DNA of 64,000 bases from Chelydra serpentina (lineage: Eukaryota > Chordata > Testudines > Chelydridae), in contig JBAIAC010000021.1 in the NCBI GenBank assembly GCA_037349315.1, positions 5,456,001 through 5,520,000 of the forward strand, given 5' to 3'. Both the position numbers and the translations under genes were made by a program. Each line of letters starts with the position of its first letter. Position 1 is the first letter of the stretch. This document shows positions 45,431 through 57,469 of the stretch, piece after piece. The notes under the pieces are model-generated. The model had not been told where the DNA came from. It did not search any database and was given only the letters and a program-made list of their open reading frames with translations.

Positions 45431-46729
45431 AAATCCTCCCCCAAAACACACACACACACACACACACCCCTCTGCATGCGCCAGTCTGTGGGGAAGAAGT
45501 GCTCAGTCCCAGGGCCTGTTCAGTCCTAAACCACTCTGCTGAGATCTGAATCCCACTCCCTATTCCCCAGAGCCAGCCAGTCCCCCCACCCTGAGGCTGG
45601 ATCAGAGCCAGTGCCCCCTAGAGGGGAAAGAATCCATATCCCATTCCCCACCAATGAGCCACCCACTCCCTCCCTGGGGCTGGATTGGAAGCACTGCCCC
45701 TAGAGAGGAAAGGCCCCATGCCCCATTCCTCCTCCTCCCCAGTCCCCAAATAATCCAATTCTCAAAATTTACGCTATTCGGTGGTGACCACTAATAGAAA
45801 CATAATTTGTTACCAATCTAAATAAGTTAGCAGCATCTCCTCTTCAAGGAGCTCAGCTCACTGCTCCAAGGGGGAAAATAGCAACAAATCCACCCCAGCC
45901 CTCAACAAGACTGGAAACAAAGAATATCTGCACATCAGCAATATTAATCCAGCAAGTCTCCTACTCCCTCTAGTGCCCCTTCCCTGACACTGCATGCTGA
46001 ACATTACACTGGAGCAAGGCTTTGTGGCAATGATCAAATCTTGTTTAGATTCAAAACGCTAAAAATCTGTCTACACATTAAAATTTGCAAGCTACAAAAT
46101 GCCTCAATCACATAGAAGTTGGTTGTGTTGAACTCTTAGTATTTTGGTTTATTTGTTTGGATCTGTTTGATGTGGGGGAGGGGGTAAAGCTTCAAATTCC
46201 CTAATCTTTGACCCACTTCAGTTTCTCTGATAACAGTTTAAAAACAAGGGATTTCTCCTCATTCTCTTTTCCTGAACTTCTACAGTCATTTTCACTGACA
46301 GTTTCTGAAGAACCTTGTGAGCAATTTGTTTGGACCTGTTTTTATACCATTTTTTTCATTCGCTGGTCAACAAAACCCAGGATTTTTGGAGAGAAGGAAT
46401 TTCTCTCAGATAAACAAAAGTGTTCAAAAATCACAAAGGGATCTGAAAAAAAGAAAAGCAAAGAACAACCCCTCCCCTCCATATACATGCGCGGGCGCGC
46501 GCACACACTTTAAACCACATTCGTTTCAGACAGACTCTTTCCCTTCTAAGCATGGGCAATGCCAACGTTTCCCCCTGGAGAGTGAACCTGATTATCTATT
46601 TTCTAACTGTAATTAACATCCAGATACATCCCTAGCGGCAAACAGTCCTGCCTCGCCTAGAGGGATAAACAAGGGGACTTAGTGGTCTATGTACGGCTTT
46701 TCTACATGCAGAAATTTACCAGCATTACT
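45431..46729. other. No gene recognised
   Basis: An (AC)n run (45447-45467) is followed by about 1.2 kb of unclassified DNA. A short CG/CA alternating run 'gcgcgggcgcgcgcacacac' is near 46490. I see no exon. Confidence 0.4.
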
Positions 46730-46912
46730 ATAAGAACACAAGAACGACCATACTGGGTGAGACCAGTGGACCATCTAGCCCAGTATCCTGTCTTCTGACA
46801 GTGGCCATTGCCAGATGCTTCAGACTGAATGAACAGAACAGGGCAATTTCGAGCACTCCGTCCCCTATCATCCAGTCCCAGCTTCTGGCATTCAGAGGTT
46901 TAGGGACACCTG
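46730..46912 (-). repeat. CR1 LINE 3' end, minus strand
   Basis: The signature is 'taagaacacaagaacgacca', 'tactgggtgagaccagtgg', 'agcccagtatcctgtcttct' and 'cttctggcattcagaggtt'. It is 5' truncated. Confidence 0.8.
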
Positions 46913-47039
46913 TATAATTATCCCACTATAGCCTGCCAGGTGGACACACTCATTTGGAATAATAGTGGCCTTTTTCCAGTTTAGCTCATATCCCTTTGGA
47001 AGGGACATAAGAGCATCCCCACAGGGAGTTATACCAGTA

Positions 47040-47243
47040 TAATTAACCATTGAACCAATCTACCAAGGCTCATGGTGGATTTTCCATCACTGGCAATTTT
47101 TTAAAATCAAGATGGGATTTTTTCTATAAGACCAGCTCTAGTTAAAACAGGAATTGTTTCAGAGAAATCCTATGGCCTGTGTTATACAAGGGGACAGAGT
47201 AGATGATCATAGAGATTCCTCCAGCCTTAGACTCTATGATCTA
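47040..47243 (+). repeat. Old CR1 LINE 3' end
   Basis: The decayed tail reads 'ccattgaaccaatctaccaa', 'gatggattttccatcactgg'-like sequence, 'cctatggcctgtgttataca' and 'gagtagatgatcatagag', ending in 'gactctatgatc'. Confidence 0.65.
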
Positions 47244-47799
47244 TAGCGGTATAATTATACCGGTACAGTAATGCCAGTACCTTTCCCCATGTAGACAGGC
47301 CCTTTCAGCCCTGATTCCGCCCATCCACCCACATCCTCAAAAGTCTCACCCACAGTTGAGGGAGCCCTTATCAGCAACAGAAAAAACTTGAAGTCACCAA
47401 TTTGCTCCTTCCCAAAGGTGAGATTTGTTGCCAAATCTGCTCTTTCAAGGAAAGGGAGCCATGAGGTCCTCCCTACACACTGTGTTTCACTGCATTCCCC
47501 TTCTGGGCCAGATCCCCAGCTGGTGACAATCAGCACAGCTCTGCTGCAGTAAATAGTGCCTTGCTCATTTACACTCTCTGGGCTCTGTTTGTGGCTAGTG
47601 CAGTACAGGCATCTGCATCGGCCAGGTAATAAAGAACATGATATTTTATATCAACTGACCGAGCGCCTCTTCTAGGAGAGATGTCAGTGGTTTCAACTCC
47701 CACCCAGTGGGGTCAGGCCTTTGGAGGCAGCACTGCCACTCAAAGCACATGCCAGCCAAGGAACTTAACATGCTTCAGTGAATTTAGACTCACAATCCC

Positions 47800-47915
47800 C
47801 TATGGAGGGGGCATCCTTTTAAAGCTGGGGAAACTGAGGCACGGAACGGCCTTGCCTGCGGTCAAATTGGGAGTTGGAGCAAGACAAGAACCCATGTCTC
47901 AGCCTGTACTTTAAC
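47800..47915 (-). repeat. MIR fragment, reverse orientation
   Basis: Readable MIR elements are 'ttttaaagctggggaaactg', 'aggcacggaacggccttgcc', 'gcggtcaaattgggagttg' and 'agaacccatgtctcag'. Confidence 0.6.
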
Positions 47916-48049
47916 CATCCTTTCCTCCCGCAAGACACTCTCCTGGGTTTTTTCTAACTCCCACCTCCCTCTGACTGTTCCCATTCAGATCTGCTGGATT
48001 TGGGAGGGGAAATGGGAGAAACAGTACCGTAGGCAACTCTGGAGCACAG

Positions 48050-48535
48050 GGGGAGCGGCACTATAAAAAGGTGCCTCCCCGCTCCCCCTGTACTCACCCG
48101 GCGGCGCTTTAAAGCCGCTGCGGAGCCCCGGGCCCTTTAAAGCGCCGCCAGAGCTCCGGCAGCGGGGCTCCGGCGGCGCTTTAAAAGGCCCGTGGCTCCC
48201 CACAATTGCAGGAGCCGCGGGCCTTTTAAAGCGCCGCCCTCCAACCCCCCCGCCCCCCCGCGGAGCCCGGCTCTGGCACCAGGGCTCAGGCAGCGGGGCT
48301 GCGGCTTTAAAAGGCTTGCAGCTCCCCGCAGCGGCAGGTACCGCATGCCTTTTAAAGTCCGCCCCCCCCCCCCAGCTCGGCAGCGGGGCGGGGGGCACTT
48401 TAAAAGGCCCGCGGCTCCCCACAGTTGCAGGAGCCGCAGGCCTTTTAAAGCGTGTGTCGTCCCCCCGCCCCGAGCCCGGCTCCGGCAGTGGGGCTGGTGG
48501 CACGCTTTAAAAGGCCTGCGGCTCCCCTACCCCTG
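48050..48535. repeat. Array of GC-rich palindromes
   Basis: Four to five palindromes of about 60 bp are in tandem. The best has arms 48172-48199 and 48211-48238 (27/28 complementary), reading 'ggcggcgctttaaaaggccc' inward with an 11-bp centre. Others are around 48110-48165, 48300-48358, 48393-48450 and a half copy at 48503-48531. Shared words are 'ctttaaaaggcc' and 'ggccttttaaag'. It has high CpG content but no promoter logic. It may be the interior of an unrecognised DNA transposon. Confidence 0.7.
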
Positions 48536-49829
48536 CTCTAACCACTTTGCTCCTACCGTAAAGTAAACAACCCTTTGATCGGAGAAGGCTTCCCGGTCCC
48601 TATACAACACTGGGCACAGCCTTCCGAGGGGAAGCAGCATGGGTGCGGAACTCAGTCAAGACTGGCAGACTCATTGGATTCCACCCCAGAGAGGTAATGA
48701 CATGAGGCTTGGGACCAGAGAGGGGGCACTCAGAGAAACCAGATGGGGACTAGCCCTGCACCCATAACCAGGCCAGATCAGACCTCAGGGCCCAGCTGTG
48801 AGTTTCCTCTGCGTGCACTCCAGCCCTCAACCCCTCTACTGCATTTGTTTAAAGTCTTCAGCAAACACAGGCCCACATGCACCATTGCAAATCTGCATGG
48901 GGTGGGGTCGGCCGCCAGTCACCTCCAGGGAGCAAGGCTTCCTGAAAGCTGGCTCCCAGGCTCCCCAGTGACTGGGATGCCCTCCCGCCCCTGAGGTCAG
49001 TGACCTGCTGATGGGGCTGGACTTTGTGCTCAGATATGGAGTAAGTGGTGTTTGGAAAACACAATGAAAAACCACAGCGTGCGGGGGAGGGGGAAGGGAG
49101 AACCACGTTTGTTTAACAATCAGATTTATCCTGGGTCACAGAAACAGGCTAGGGATGAAAAGGATCTATTGGGTCATCAGCTCCTGGGTCTACTCCCCTC
49201 CCTGTCCCCCCGCAACAGACACACTCCAAAGTCCCCACAGCAGCGCCTCCAACTCATGCTCCTGGGAGAACATCATGGTGGTTTTCTTTCAATCCCTCAA
49301 TTTCTCGGCCGGTGTGAATCACTGTCACTTCGTTGGCTTCAATGCATTCCTGCTGAGGATCTGGCCTTAGCTTATAGGAATAATCATCATAATTAATAAC
49401 TACCCCACCACACACACTGGCAGAGTGTTGCTCTGTGTCGCTGGCAGTGGTTGGAGTAAAGTACAGAGTTTTATGAGCTCTCAGAAAAGGGCAGACTAAG
49501 CCAAGAAGTCCTCACAGAAATTCACAGGCATGTTCCAATAACCCTCCAAATTCATCCTCAGTTTGTCAGAGATAAGATCTCCACTTGGAATGCTGTCTGA
49601 GGCCAGTAGAGAATGGCACCAGGGGGAAATCTTTACGAATTAAACAAGGAAATAGCACTTGTTTCAGCTGGGAATATTTTGAGATTAACACAGAGCCTCT
49701 GATCTCACAAGTGACATGGTTTCAGAGCTGTCCTTCTGCTTAGCTGATCACTCAGTGGCACGTGCTTTCAAAGTGCACACGCCAGCGCTAGGCTCAGATT
49801 GAGAAGAAAATGCTAGCAACTGAGTTAGG
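48536..49829. other. No gene recognised
   Basis: This is mixed-composition DNA without exons or repeats that I can classify. Open frames of up to 114 codons show no similarity I recognise. Confidence 0.4.
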
Positions 49830-50214
49830 GCGGGAGCCTTTTCATAAATATGGGGCCGAAGTCAAACCCCAAACCACTGGAAGCTGTACTGCAGGGTCAA
49901 GTGCATCCAGGGTCCCGGGCAGCTTCCAACACCCATTGGTTCTAGTTTTCAAAGCAATAATGGATCGAGCCCCAGCTACAGCCATGACTGAATTTAGATC
50001 GATGAACCACTGGCGCAGCAGGGCTCCTCTGGGGCATGGCAGATCACACAACCCAGGCCACAATGCTTGAGAACCAGGCCCAAAGCATTCTCCAACGGTG
50101 GCAAGAATTTCCAAAGATAAGGTGAATCCAGAGTCCCTGCCTTTTAGGAAACGCTGCAAACTTTTCCTCTTCAACAACGCCTTTCAGCCAAGATCCAATG
50201 GCCGGAAGTTGAAG
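49830..50214 (+). repeat. L2/CR1-like ancient LINE, ORF2 C-terminal remnant
   Basis: The end of the segment encodes 'SLPFRKRCKLFLFNNAF', which resembles the conserved C-terminal 'fkk.LKtyLF' region of L2/CR1 ORF2. Upstream is degenerate sequence of the same orientation. The family call is tentative. Confidence 0.4.
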
Positions 50215-50461
50215 CCAGACAAATTCCGACTGGAAATAATGCTTACATTTTTAGTAGACGGGAAATTAATCATTGGAACAACTTACCAAGGGTCATGGGG
50301 GATTCTCCATCCCTGGCAATTTTTCAGTCAAGATGGGATGTTCTCCTAAAAGATCACCTCTAGTTCAAACAGGAATTAATTCAGGGAAATTCACTGGCCT
50401 GTGTTATACTATATCAGACTAGGTGATCCCAATGTTCCCTTCTGGCTCTGTAATCTATGAA
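50215..50461 (+). repeat. Old CR1 LINE 3' end
   Basis: The tail reads 'aaattccgactggaaataat', 'attggaacaacttaccaag', 'gggggattctccatccctgg', 'cactggcctgtgttatacta' and 'cccttctggctctgtaatct', ending 'atgaa'. Confidence 0.75.
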
Positions 50462-51041
50462 CTGTAGGAATGACATTCACAGCACAGACACCCCCTTCTA
50501 CCCTTACCAACCAAAGTGGAAATTAATAAAATTAATAAAAAACCCAAACTCCAACCATCAAAAACAACCCCCTGCCTCAAACAGAGTTTTGACACTGTAA
50601 AGTTCCAGAAATTCCATTAAAATCGTTAGGGACTGTGCTACTGTTTTTGATTTTATGTGGAAGGCACCTAGATACAACAGTGATGGGCAGCAGGATAAAA
50701 CAGACAGAGACTGGCGGGCTGTGCAAATCAGCACTGCAACTTCAGAAAGGGATTGGAAAATTGCAAAGAGTACCCGTCAGGCGTGGTAAGGGAAGCTTCC
50801 TTTAGCAGAGATGTTTGCAAGAATGCAAGAGTGCTGGTGGAAGAGGCAAATCAAGTCAATGTGCCCCAGATGCCACCCATTTCCCAAATCAATCAAGCTT
50901 AAACGGAGAAAATGATCCAAACTTACAAAGGTGGAAAGAGCAATTCTAGATGAGCAGCCAAGCAAAACCACCCAGCCACCTCCATGCATCAAAACTCAGT
51001 GGGACCACAGAGATGAAAGAGCTGCATGGGATGGGGCTCCC
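50462..51041. other. No gene recognised
   Basis: AT-rich DNA without recognisable features. Confidence 0.4.
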
Positions 51042-51221
51042 TATAGAATCATAGAATATCAGGGTTGGAAGGGACCTCAGGAGTCATCTAGTCCAACCCC
51101 CCCTGCTCAAAGCAGGACCAATCCCCAATTTTTGCCCCAGATCCCTAAATGGCCCCCTCAAGGATTGAACTCACAACCCTGGGTTTAGCAGGCCAATGCT
51201 CAAACCACTGAGCTATCCTAT
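51042..51221 (-). repeat. Turtle tRNA-derived SINE, minus strand
   Basis: This is a full-length reverse copy. The CR1 tail is at the left ('atagaatcatagaatatcag', 'ggttggaagggacctcagg') and the tRNA-like head at the right ('ggattgaactcacaaccctg', 'caaaccactgagctatcc'). Confidence 0.9.
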
Positions 51222-51443
51222 CACTGTGTTATGATATCGCAGGAGGCCAAGTGTGCATTGGGGAGAAAATTCCCTCCTGACCCTACAGGCGATCAGTTGA
51301 AGGCCTGAAGCATGAGATTAGATTAGTCGTTGTTTTAGTGTACAGCTACAGTGAAATTGGGAGATCCCAAAGAGAAAGGGACCATCAGGTGACACAGCAT
51401 GACCCCATGGTGATGCCAACATGAGGCGCACATACACCTAGGT

Positions 51444-52170
51444 CAGTGATTCCCAAACTGGGGTTCAGGAACCCCTGGGGGTTCGCAAAATGTTACAGGG
51501 GGTTCTCGGGAAAAAATTTCCTAATGGCGGACAGAGTTGTCCCTAGGGACCCTGGGCAGCATGGGGCCAGAGCCCCTGGACTTCCAAGAGCTAAGCAGAT
51601 CAAAGCAAGCAGATCTATCACACTGAGGAGATTTAAACTTCAAGACTCCTTATAAGACATGGAAAGGGAGGTGGATATTTTTTGCTGTTTTTAAAATTAA
51701 ATAGGCAGCTAGTATTGTTTTTTAAATTATTACGAAGAACAGGTTTAAGCTTTGTTGTAACGTGTGTTGTTTGCCTGGACTGCTCAAGACCTGAATGCTT
51801 GTATAGGAGGAACTCTTTGAGTTGGCTTCTTAAATACCTTCATGCTGTTTCACATCTGATACTCCTTGATGAAACATAGGAGCCTTGTCTTATAACAGGC
51901 TTACTCAAAGTGATACAAGCTACGAAAGTGAGATCTTGGAAGAGTGTTGCCATTTTCATAATGTAATAAAAATACTGTAATGATAAATCATAATTAATAA
52001 TAAATAGTGTGTAATAAGCATGTCATAAAAACAAATTTTATATTTTCAAGATCACCGCTCTTATAATTTATACTCAGGTAAAGGAGAAAATCCCAGGAAA
52101 TATTCATTTTTAAGAGGCTTGACATTTTAGTGAAAGGGGTTCACAGGTTGTTAAAGTTTGGGAACCACTG
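51444..52170. mobile_element. hAT-type element
   Basis: The ends 'cagtgattcccaaactgggg' and 'aaagtttgggaaccactg' are inverted. The flanks acctaggt (51436-51443) and acataggt (52171-52178) are an 8-bp duplication with one mismatch. The interior is AT-rich to the right and lacks a transposase frame. Confidence 0.85.
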
Positions 52171-52178
52171 ACATAGGT

Positions 52179-53290
52179 GGAACCAAGGAGGATGCTGGCT
52201 CAGTGGACACTCAGAACACTACTGACACCAGTGATGAGAAACAGCAGGAGCAGCGAGCAGAGGCTCTAGGTGCCAGATCCAGCTCAGCAGCAAAGGAAGA
52301 AGTAGTGACCGTGTGACCAGAATGCAATGGAGATTCATTCGGAGCTGCACAGAGGAAGCGACTGCTAGCACAGGGCAATTCATATTGGTCCCACAGAACC
52401 CAGGAACTATGCTACATGTGTTTGAGTGCCACCTACTGGCAATGTACCTATTCACTATGTACATATATACAGACACAGAGCTCTCTCGTAACAAGGCACA
52501 GAGGCGTTTGCTACTGACAGACAGCCTGTACCCTGACTTCCATCCTAGGGGGCTCTCTAGGGAAGGGAAGAGAGTAATGGACAATGCCCCCTGCCTCACA
52601 CCATGGGGGACCTGATCATGGTCAGGGCCGCTAGGAGAGTGCCAGTCCCGTTCCAAGGACTACAGGCAGTGAAGAGCTACTCAGGCCGGGGAGCACACAG
52701 CAGCTGGGTCAAAGGATTCCCCCCTGCAGTGAGCTCCCAGCCCTGGTCCTACGCAGTTTGGAATCCCCGAGGGAGCTGCTGGGATGAGGCGGGCAGAGGA
52801 GTTAATAAGCTCTGCAGAGGTGTCGCAGGCTAGGAGAGGTATCACTCCTGCGGAGTTTACAAGCCCTGAACGAATTCTGGCCACAGAGCTGTCGTGTCTA
52901 GAAGCTCCAGGAAGTGCTCACAGAGCCAGACAGCCAGTCATGTACTTTAGGGACAGGGGCAGGTTGAGGTGGGGCAGAAACCAGCCTGTCCCTGATGTCA
53001 GCTAGAGCAATCCCCTATGCCAAGGGTTGGGAGAAGGGCCCTTGGGCCAGCTCCACACCAGCCAGGGACACCTCCCAGGCAGGGGGAATTCTCAGGGGCA
53101 GTTTCTACCCATCATAAGACCCTTTATGCTGCCAGAGCAGGGCAACAGGGCCTATCCATCAGCGGGGCTCAGGTCCGAGTCCTCACAAGCCTCCTGCAGC
53201 AGTGAACCCCAGCTCTGATTTCCTCTGCTGTCCCACTCCATAGCCCCCCTTTCCCCCACGCCCCTTTGGCAGCCAGCCAACTGGGCTGTG
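52179..53290. other. No gene recognised
   Basis: Several short open frames (up to 145 codons) have no similarity that I can identify. There is no clear repeat. If the miR-130a primary transcript starts at the CpG island to the right, this would be its intron or exon DNA. Confidence 0.4.
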
Positions 53291-53879
53291 GGGAAGTTAG
53301 GGTGGGCTTATGTGTGTGTGTGGGGGGGGGGGGAGGGAGGAAGAGGGGTTACGCTTGGCACAGCCAGCAGTAGGAGGCACCAGTACAGTGTTACTGAACT
53401 GGCCTGGTTGGGGGATTGTGGGTGACCGGGGAGGAGGGCCAGGTGTGGAGGTGAGGGGATGGGAAGGGCAGATGTAGCGATGTGGGAGTAGGGTGCAGTG
53501 TGGGGTGACAGACGTAGAGGTGGGGGCTAGGGAGGGGCAACTGTAGAGGTGGAGTGATGAGTGGGGTGGCAGGGGTAGGTGGGGAAGGGAGACTTTCAGG
53601 GGAACAAGAGAGGGCAGAGGGATCCCAACACCCCTCCTGCCCAGTGCCCTCACACCCCCACTCCAAGGGACGGGATGGCAAGCCCCATGACTCTCCTCCC
53701 TCTCCCCCAACACATAAAGAGCCCCATGCCCATTTAAAACACCCACACCCTGTCCCCATGCAAACCAGAACCTTCAACCCCTGCATGATCCCCCCACCCC
53801 CAAATGAAAAGGAGGAGGGATGAGGTCAGGCAGGCAAAGGCGGGGGGGGGGGGGGGGAATGGGGGAGGAGGGAGAAAGA

Positions 53880-54480
53880 AGGGGCCGGGATACGGGGATA
53901 GGGAAGGGAGGGAGAGGTAGGATTGCAGGAAGCTGGGGTCAGGGGAGCTGGCGGGCAGGGATGTGCGGGTAGGGAAGAGAGGGCAGCAAGGTTACAGGGA
54001 AGGGGCACGGAGATGGGGCTGAGGAGCGGGGAGCAGAGTTGCAGGCAGGGGGTGATAGCGGGGAGCAGGTCTGCAGGGGCAAAGGCAGGGCGATGGGGGC
54101 AGAGCGGCAGGCAGGGCTGCAGGGGCAAACGCAGGGAAGATGGGGGCGAGCAGGGGTCCCCACCCGGCACAACGATGCCGGCTCCCCGCCCCGCGCCGGC
54201 CCGTACCTCGCTCTCTTCATTCCGGCTCCGCGCTCCTTCCCACCCCAGCGAGCAGTCGAGGTGAAACTTTCGCCCCGAGCCCCCCGGGAAGGCAGCGCCC
54301 CCCCGCCGCATTGTCCCTCCCCCTCCTTCCTCTGCCGTCCATTTTGAATACTTGGGATTCTTGAATGGAGCCTGCGGGATTCCGATCCCATTGGCCGCCC
54401 CTGGCCCCTCCAGGAACAGCAGCCACCTCCCCATTGGCCACCCCCCCCACACACACACAAACAAATCGCCCCCCATAGCT
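53880..54480 (-). promoter_or_regulatory. CpG island with two CCAAT boxes; candidate pri-miR-130a promoter
   Basis: A dense CpG stretch (about 54090-54350) is flanked on the right by two ATTGG boxes (54389-54393 and 54434-54438), which is the upstream side for minus-strand transcription. On the minus strand a donor-like site (agagcgag, then gtacgggcc) lies at about 54210. No coding exon is recognised. The nearest known minus-strand transcript downstream is mir-130a, about 11 kb away, so I propose this as its promoter. SERPING1, next in human synteny, is not visible in the window. Confidence 0.4.
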
Positions 54481-54499
54481 GGGGCCCCCAACCCCTGCC

Positions 54500-55224
54500 C
54501 AGAGCCCATCTTCCCTGCCAAAGAGATTCCCACCAGTGCCCACTGTGGGAATCGGAGCTGCCCACAGCTCAGCCCCCCCCCCAGAAGCTGCGGGGTTCAG
54601 TTCAGAGGCGCCCCATCTCCCTGACCCATGTCCCAGGTCCGATTCTCCCTGCCTTGCACCAGGGGGAATCTTGCCCCTGGCAAAAGGCCTTTGCCCATGG
54701 TGGGTTGGTGACCTGCCCTGCTCTGGTCTGGGGAGGCCGGGAATCCAGGTCAAGGTGGGACCGGGGTGGGTTTTGGGGTTCGTTGGCAGTTTAGAAAGGT
54801 TGTGAGGGAAATTTCACGTCAACTCAAGTGGATCCGGAAATTTTGGCCAATAAAAAGGGGGGAAAGTTTGGGGCCATACGAGATGTTTTGTTTCCACAAA
54901 ATCAAAAAGTTTCATTTCAATTTCAGCAGCTTTAAAACATTTTTGATTTTTAAAAGAAGTAGAATCATGGAACTAAATTCAAGTAAAAGGATGCCTTGGA
55001 ACCAAACCTTGTTTCAAACCGAGAAACAACCCAGTTAATTTCCAAAAACGTTCAAATGCAATGTTCTAATTTTTTCAGTTTCCCCCCCTCAACATGAACA
55101 ATTCATCAAAATCAACACAAATCTCTGATGCATTCCAGTATCACTGAATATACATTTATTCCAGAAAAAAAGTTTAATCTGTAAAATTTCTCCCAGCTGT
55201 AGTCAGGGCTCATTCACACATGGA
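54500..55224. other. No gene recognised
   Basis: The GC content drops sharply after the CpG island; from 54780 the DNA is AT-rich without recognisable features. Confidence 0.4.
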
Positions 55225-55443
55225 GCATAAACGTTTACAGTGAGTGTAGTTAACCCTGGGAACAATTTCCCAAGCCTTGTGGTGGATTCCCCATAACTGA
55301 CTATTTTTATATTGAGATGGGCTGTTTTTCTAAAAGATCTGCTCTGGGAATGATTTTGGGGCAGTTCTCTGGCCTGTGTGATAAAGGATGTCAGACTAGA
55401 TGATCACACCGGTTCCTTCTGGCCTTGAAATCTCTGACTATAA
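55225..55443 (+). repeat. Old CR1 LINE 3' end
   Basis: The tail reads 'cataaacgtttacagtgagt', 'ggaacaatttcccaagcctt', 'gtggtggattccccataac', 'gtcagactagatgatcacac' and 'ccttctggccttgaaatc'. Confidence 0.75.
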
Positions 55444-55457
55444 ACTATTCTGGAAAA

Positions 55458-55565
55458 AACGAGGAGTACTTGTGGCACCTTAGAGACTAACACATTTATT
55501 TGGACATAAGCTTTTATTTTGAAGCTAAAACCCACTTCATCAAATGCATGGAGTGGAAAATACCG
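55458..55565. repeat. Single copy of the element dimerised at 13.95 kb
   Basis: The order 'gaggagtacttgtggcacct', 'tagagactaacacattt', 'cataagctttta', 'aaacccacttcatcaaatgc' matches the arm of the inverted dimer at 13986-14189 with divergence. On the minus strand it reads ttgatga (55537-55543), close to the hammerhead CUGAUGA box. The class (Penelope-like) is inferred. Confidence 0.55.
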
Positions 55566-55706
55566 TAGGAAGATGTATATACACAGTACATGAAAAAATG
55601 GGAGTTGCATTACCAAGTGTGTGGGGGGGTCAGTTCTAAAGAGACAATTAAATTAAAGGGGGCTATTATCAACACGAGGAAAAATCACTTTTGTAGTGGT
55701 AATCAG

Positions 55707-55873
55707 CAGGGCCGGCACTGGCTTTTTTGCCGCCCGAAGCAAAAAAAAAAAAAAAAAAAGGCCGGAGTGCCACCGAAGCAAATTTGCCGCCCTAAGATTG
55801 TCCTGAATGCCGCCCCTTACACTGTGCTGCCCCAAGCATGTGCATCCTACATTGGTGCCTAGAGCCGGCCCTG
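55707..55873. mobile_element. hAT-type MITE
   Basis: The ends 'cagggccggcactggc' and 'tagagccggccctg' are inverted. The flanks gtaatcag (55699-55706) and ggaatcag (55874-55881) are an 8-bp duplication with one mismatch. It includes an A-run of about 19. It is in the family of 20912-21229. Confidence 0.85.
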
Positions 55874-55974
55874 GGAATCAGGGTGGCCCATTTCAAACCA
55901 TTGACAAGAAGGTGTGAGTAACACTAGGGGAAAACTAGCATGGTTTTTCCCCATGCTAATTTCCCCACACTAAT

Positions 55975-56623
55975 TTCCCCCTAATACAATGTACATTGCC
56001 AAAGAGCCACAGTAATATGTCAGCAGCCCCTCATCAGCTCCCCCTCCCAGCACCTCCCACCTACCGGCAGCAGGGCCGACGCTTCCACTAGGCAACCCTA
56101 GGTGGTCGCCTAAGATGGCAGGATTTAGGGGGCGGCATTTCACCGCCCTCAGTGGCATTTCAGCGGCGACTCATTTCCCGGTGGCCATTCAGTGGCAAGA
56201 AAAGCGGCTGCTGAAATGCCGCCGAGAACACAGTTTCAGAGGAGCTGCCACCGAAGCGCCAGCGATTACGGCGGAAGAGTGCTGCCGCCTAGGGCGGCAA
56301 AAACCCTGGCGCCGCTACTGACCGGCAGCCCCGCCGATCAGCACCTCCCCCTCCCTCCCCGCACCTCCCGATCAACTGTTTTGTGGCGTGCAGGAGGCTC
56401 TGGTGGAGGTGGGGAGGAGCTAGGGCATGGCAGGCTCAGGGGAAGGGGTGGAGAGGGGTCAGGGCCTGTGGCAGAGCCAGGGGTTGAGCAGTGAGCACCT
56501 CCCAGTACATTGGAAAGTTGGCACCTGTAGCTCCAGCCCCAGAGTCGGTGCCTATACTAGGAGCCGCATATTAACTTCTGAAGAGCCACATGTGGCTCCG
56601 GATCCACAGGTTGGCCACCCCTG
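55975..56623. mobile_element. Decayed hAT-type element hosting another hAT
   Basis: The right end 'ccacaggttggccacccctg' is a typical CAGGGGTGGCCAACCTG-type terminus. The left end is eroded (only an 'agagccaca'-like piece near 56003), so the start is approximate. It contains the complete element 56071-56320. Confidence 0.55.
56071..56320. mobile_element. hAT-type MITE nested in another hAT
   Basis: The ends 'cagggccgacgcttcc' and 'ggcgccgctactg' are imperfectly inverted. A perfect 8-bp duplication, accggcag, is at 56063-56070 and 56321-56328. The interior repeats 'ggcatttcagcggc' type words. Confidence 0.8.
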
Positions 56624-57469
56624 CCTTAGACAAAAGGGAGACACCACTTTTAAGAGGGTGTCTGATCTGATAAAACTAGGTACAGGAAATAATCCTGTAA
56701 AATATAGCAGGGCTGTGAGTGAGAAGAGAGGGGAGGCCGATACCAGTGAGCCCGTGGGAACAGCCAGCTCCTGCTCCTGGGCCTTAGCTTTCAGATGCTC
56801 TCTGAGGTCAAGCGAAGGAGAGTCCCTGAGACATAAAGCATCATTTGGTTATTAACGCCCAGTGTCACCAGGCTTCAGGGAAATGTGGCTACTTTAGCCC
56901 CTACTAAACCAACCACAGAGCAGAGGCAGAGTGAGATTTCCTTCCCAGCAACAATTCGTCTCTCCCAGAGAGAGCCTACAAGTCCACTCAGTCCTACTTC
57001 TTGTTCAGCCAATCACTAAGACAAACACGTCTGTTTACATTTACAGGAGGTAATGCTGCCCTCTTCTTATTTACAAAGTCACCAGAAAGTGAGAACAGGC
57101 ATTTGCGTGGCACTTTTGTAGCTAGCATTGCAAGGTATTTACATGCCAGATATGTTAAACTTTCGTATGCCCCTTCATGCTTTGCCATCATTCCAGAGGA
57201 CATGCTTCCATGCTGATGACGCTCGTTTTAAAAAATGTGTTAATTAAATTTGTGACTGAACTCATTGAGGGAGAATTGTATGTCCTCTTCTCTGTTTTAC
57301 CTGCATTTTTCCATATATTTCATATTATAGCAGTCTTGGATGATGACCCAGCACATATTGTTCATTTTAAGAACACTTTCACTGCAGATTTCACAAAACA
57401 CAAAGAAGGTACTGTGACGTTCTGTACCTCGGGGAAATACCCAGCACTCCCATGTTCATCCTTTTAATC
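56624..57469. other. No gene recognised
   Basis: Mixed AT-rich DNA with short open frames only. I see nothing to annotate. Confidence 0.4.

Noticed and set aside
53826..54753. Minus-strand frames of 178-235 codons over the CpG island
   Set aside because: Three overlapping frames of Gly/Pro/Ser-rich composition extend through G-runs; island composition explains them better than coding.
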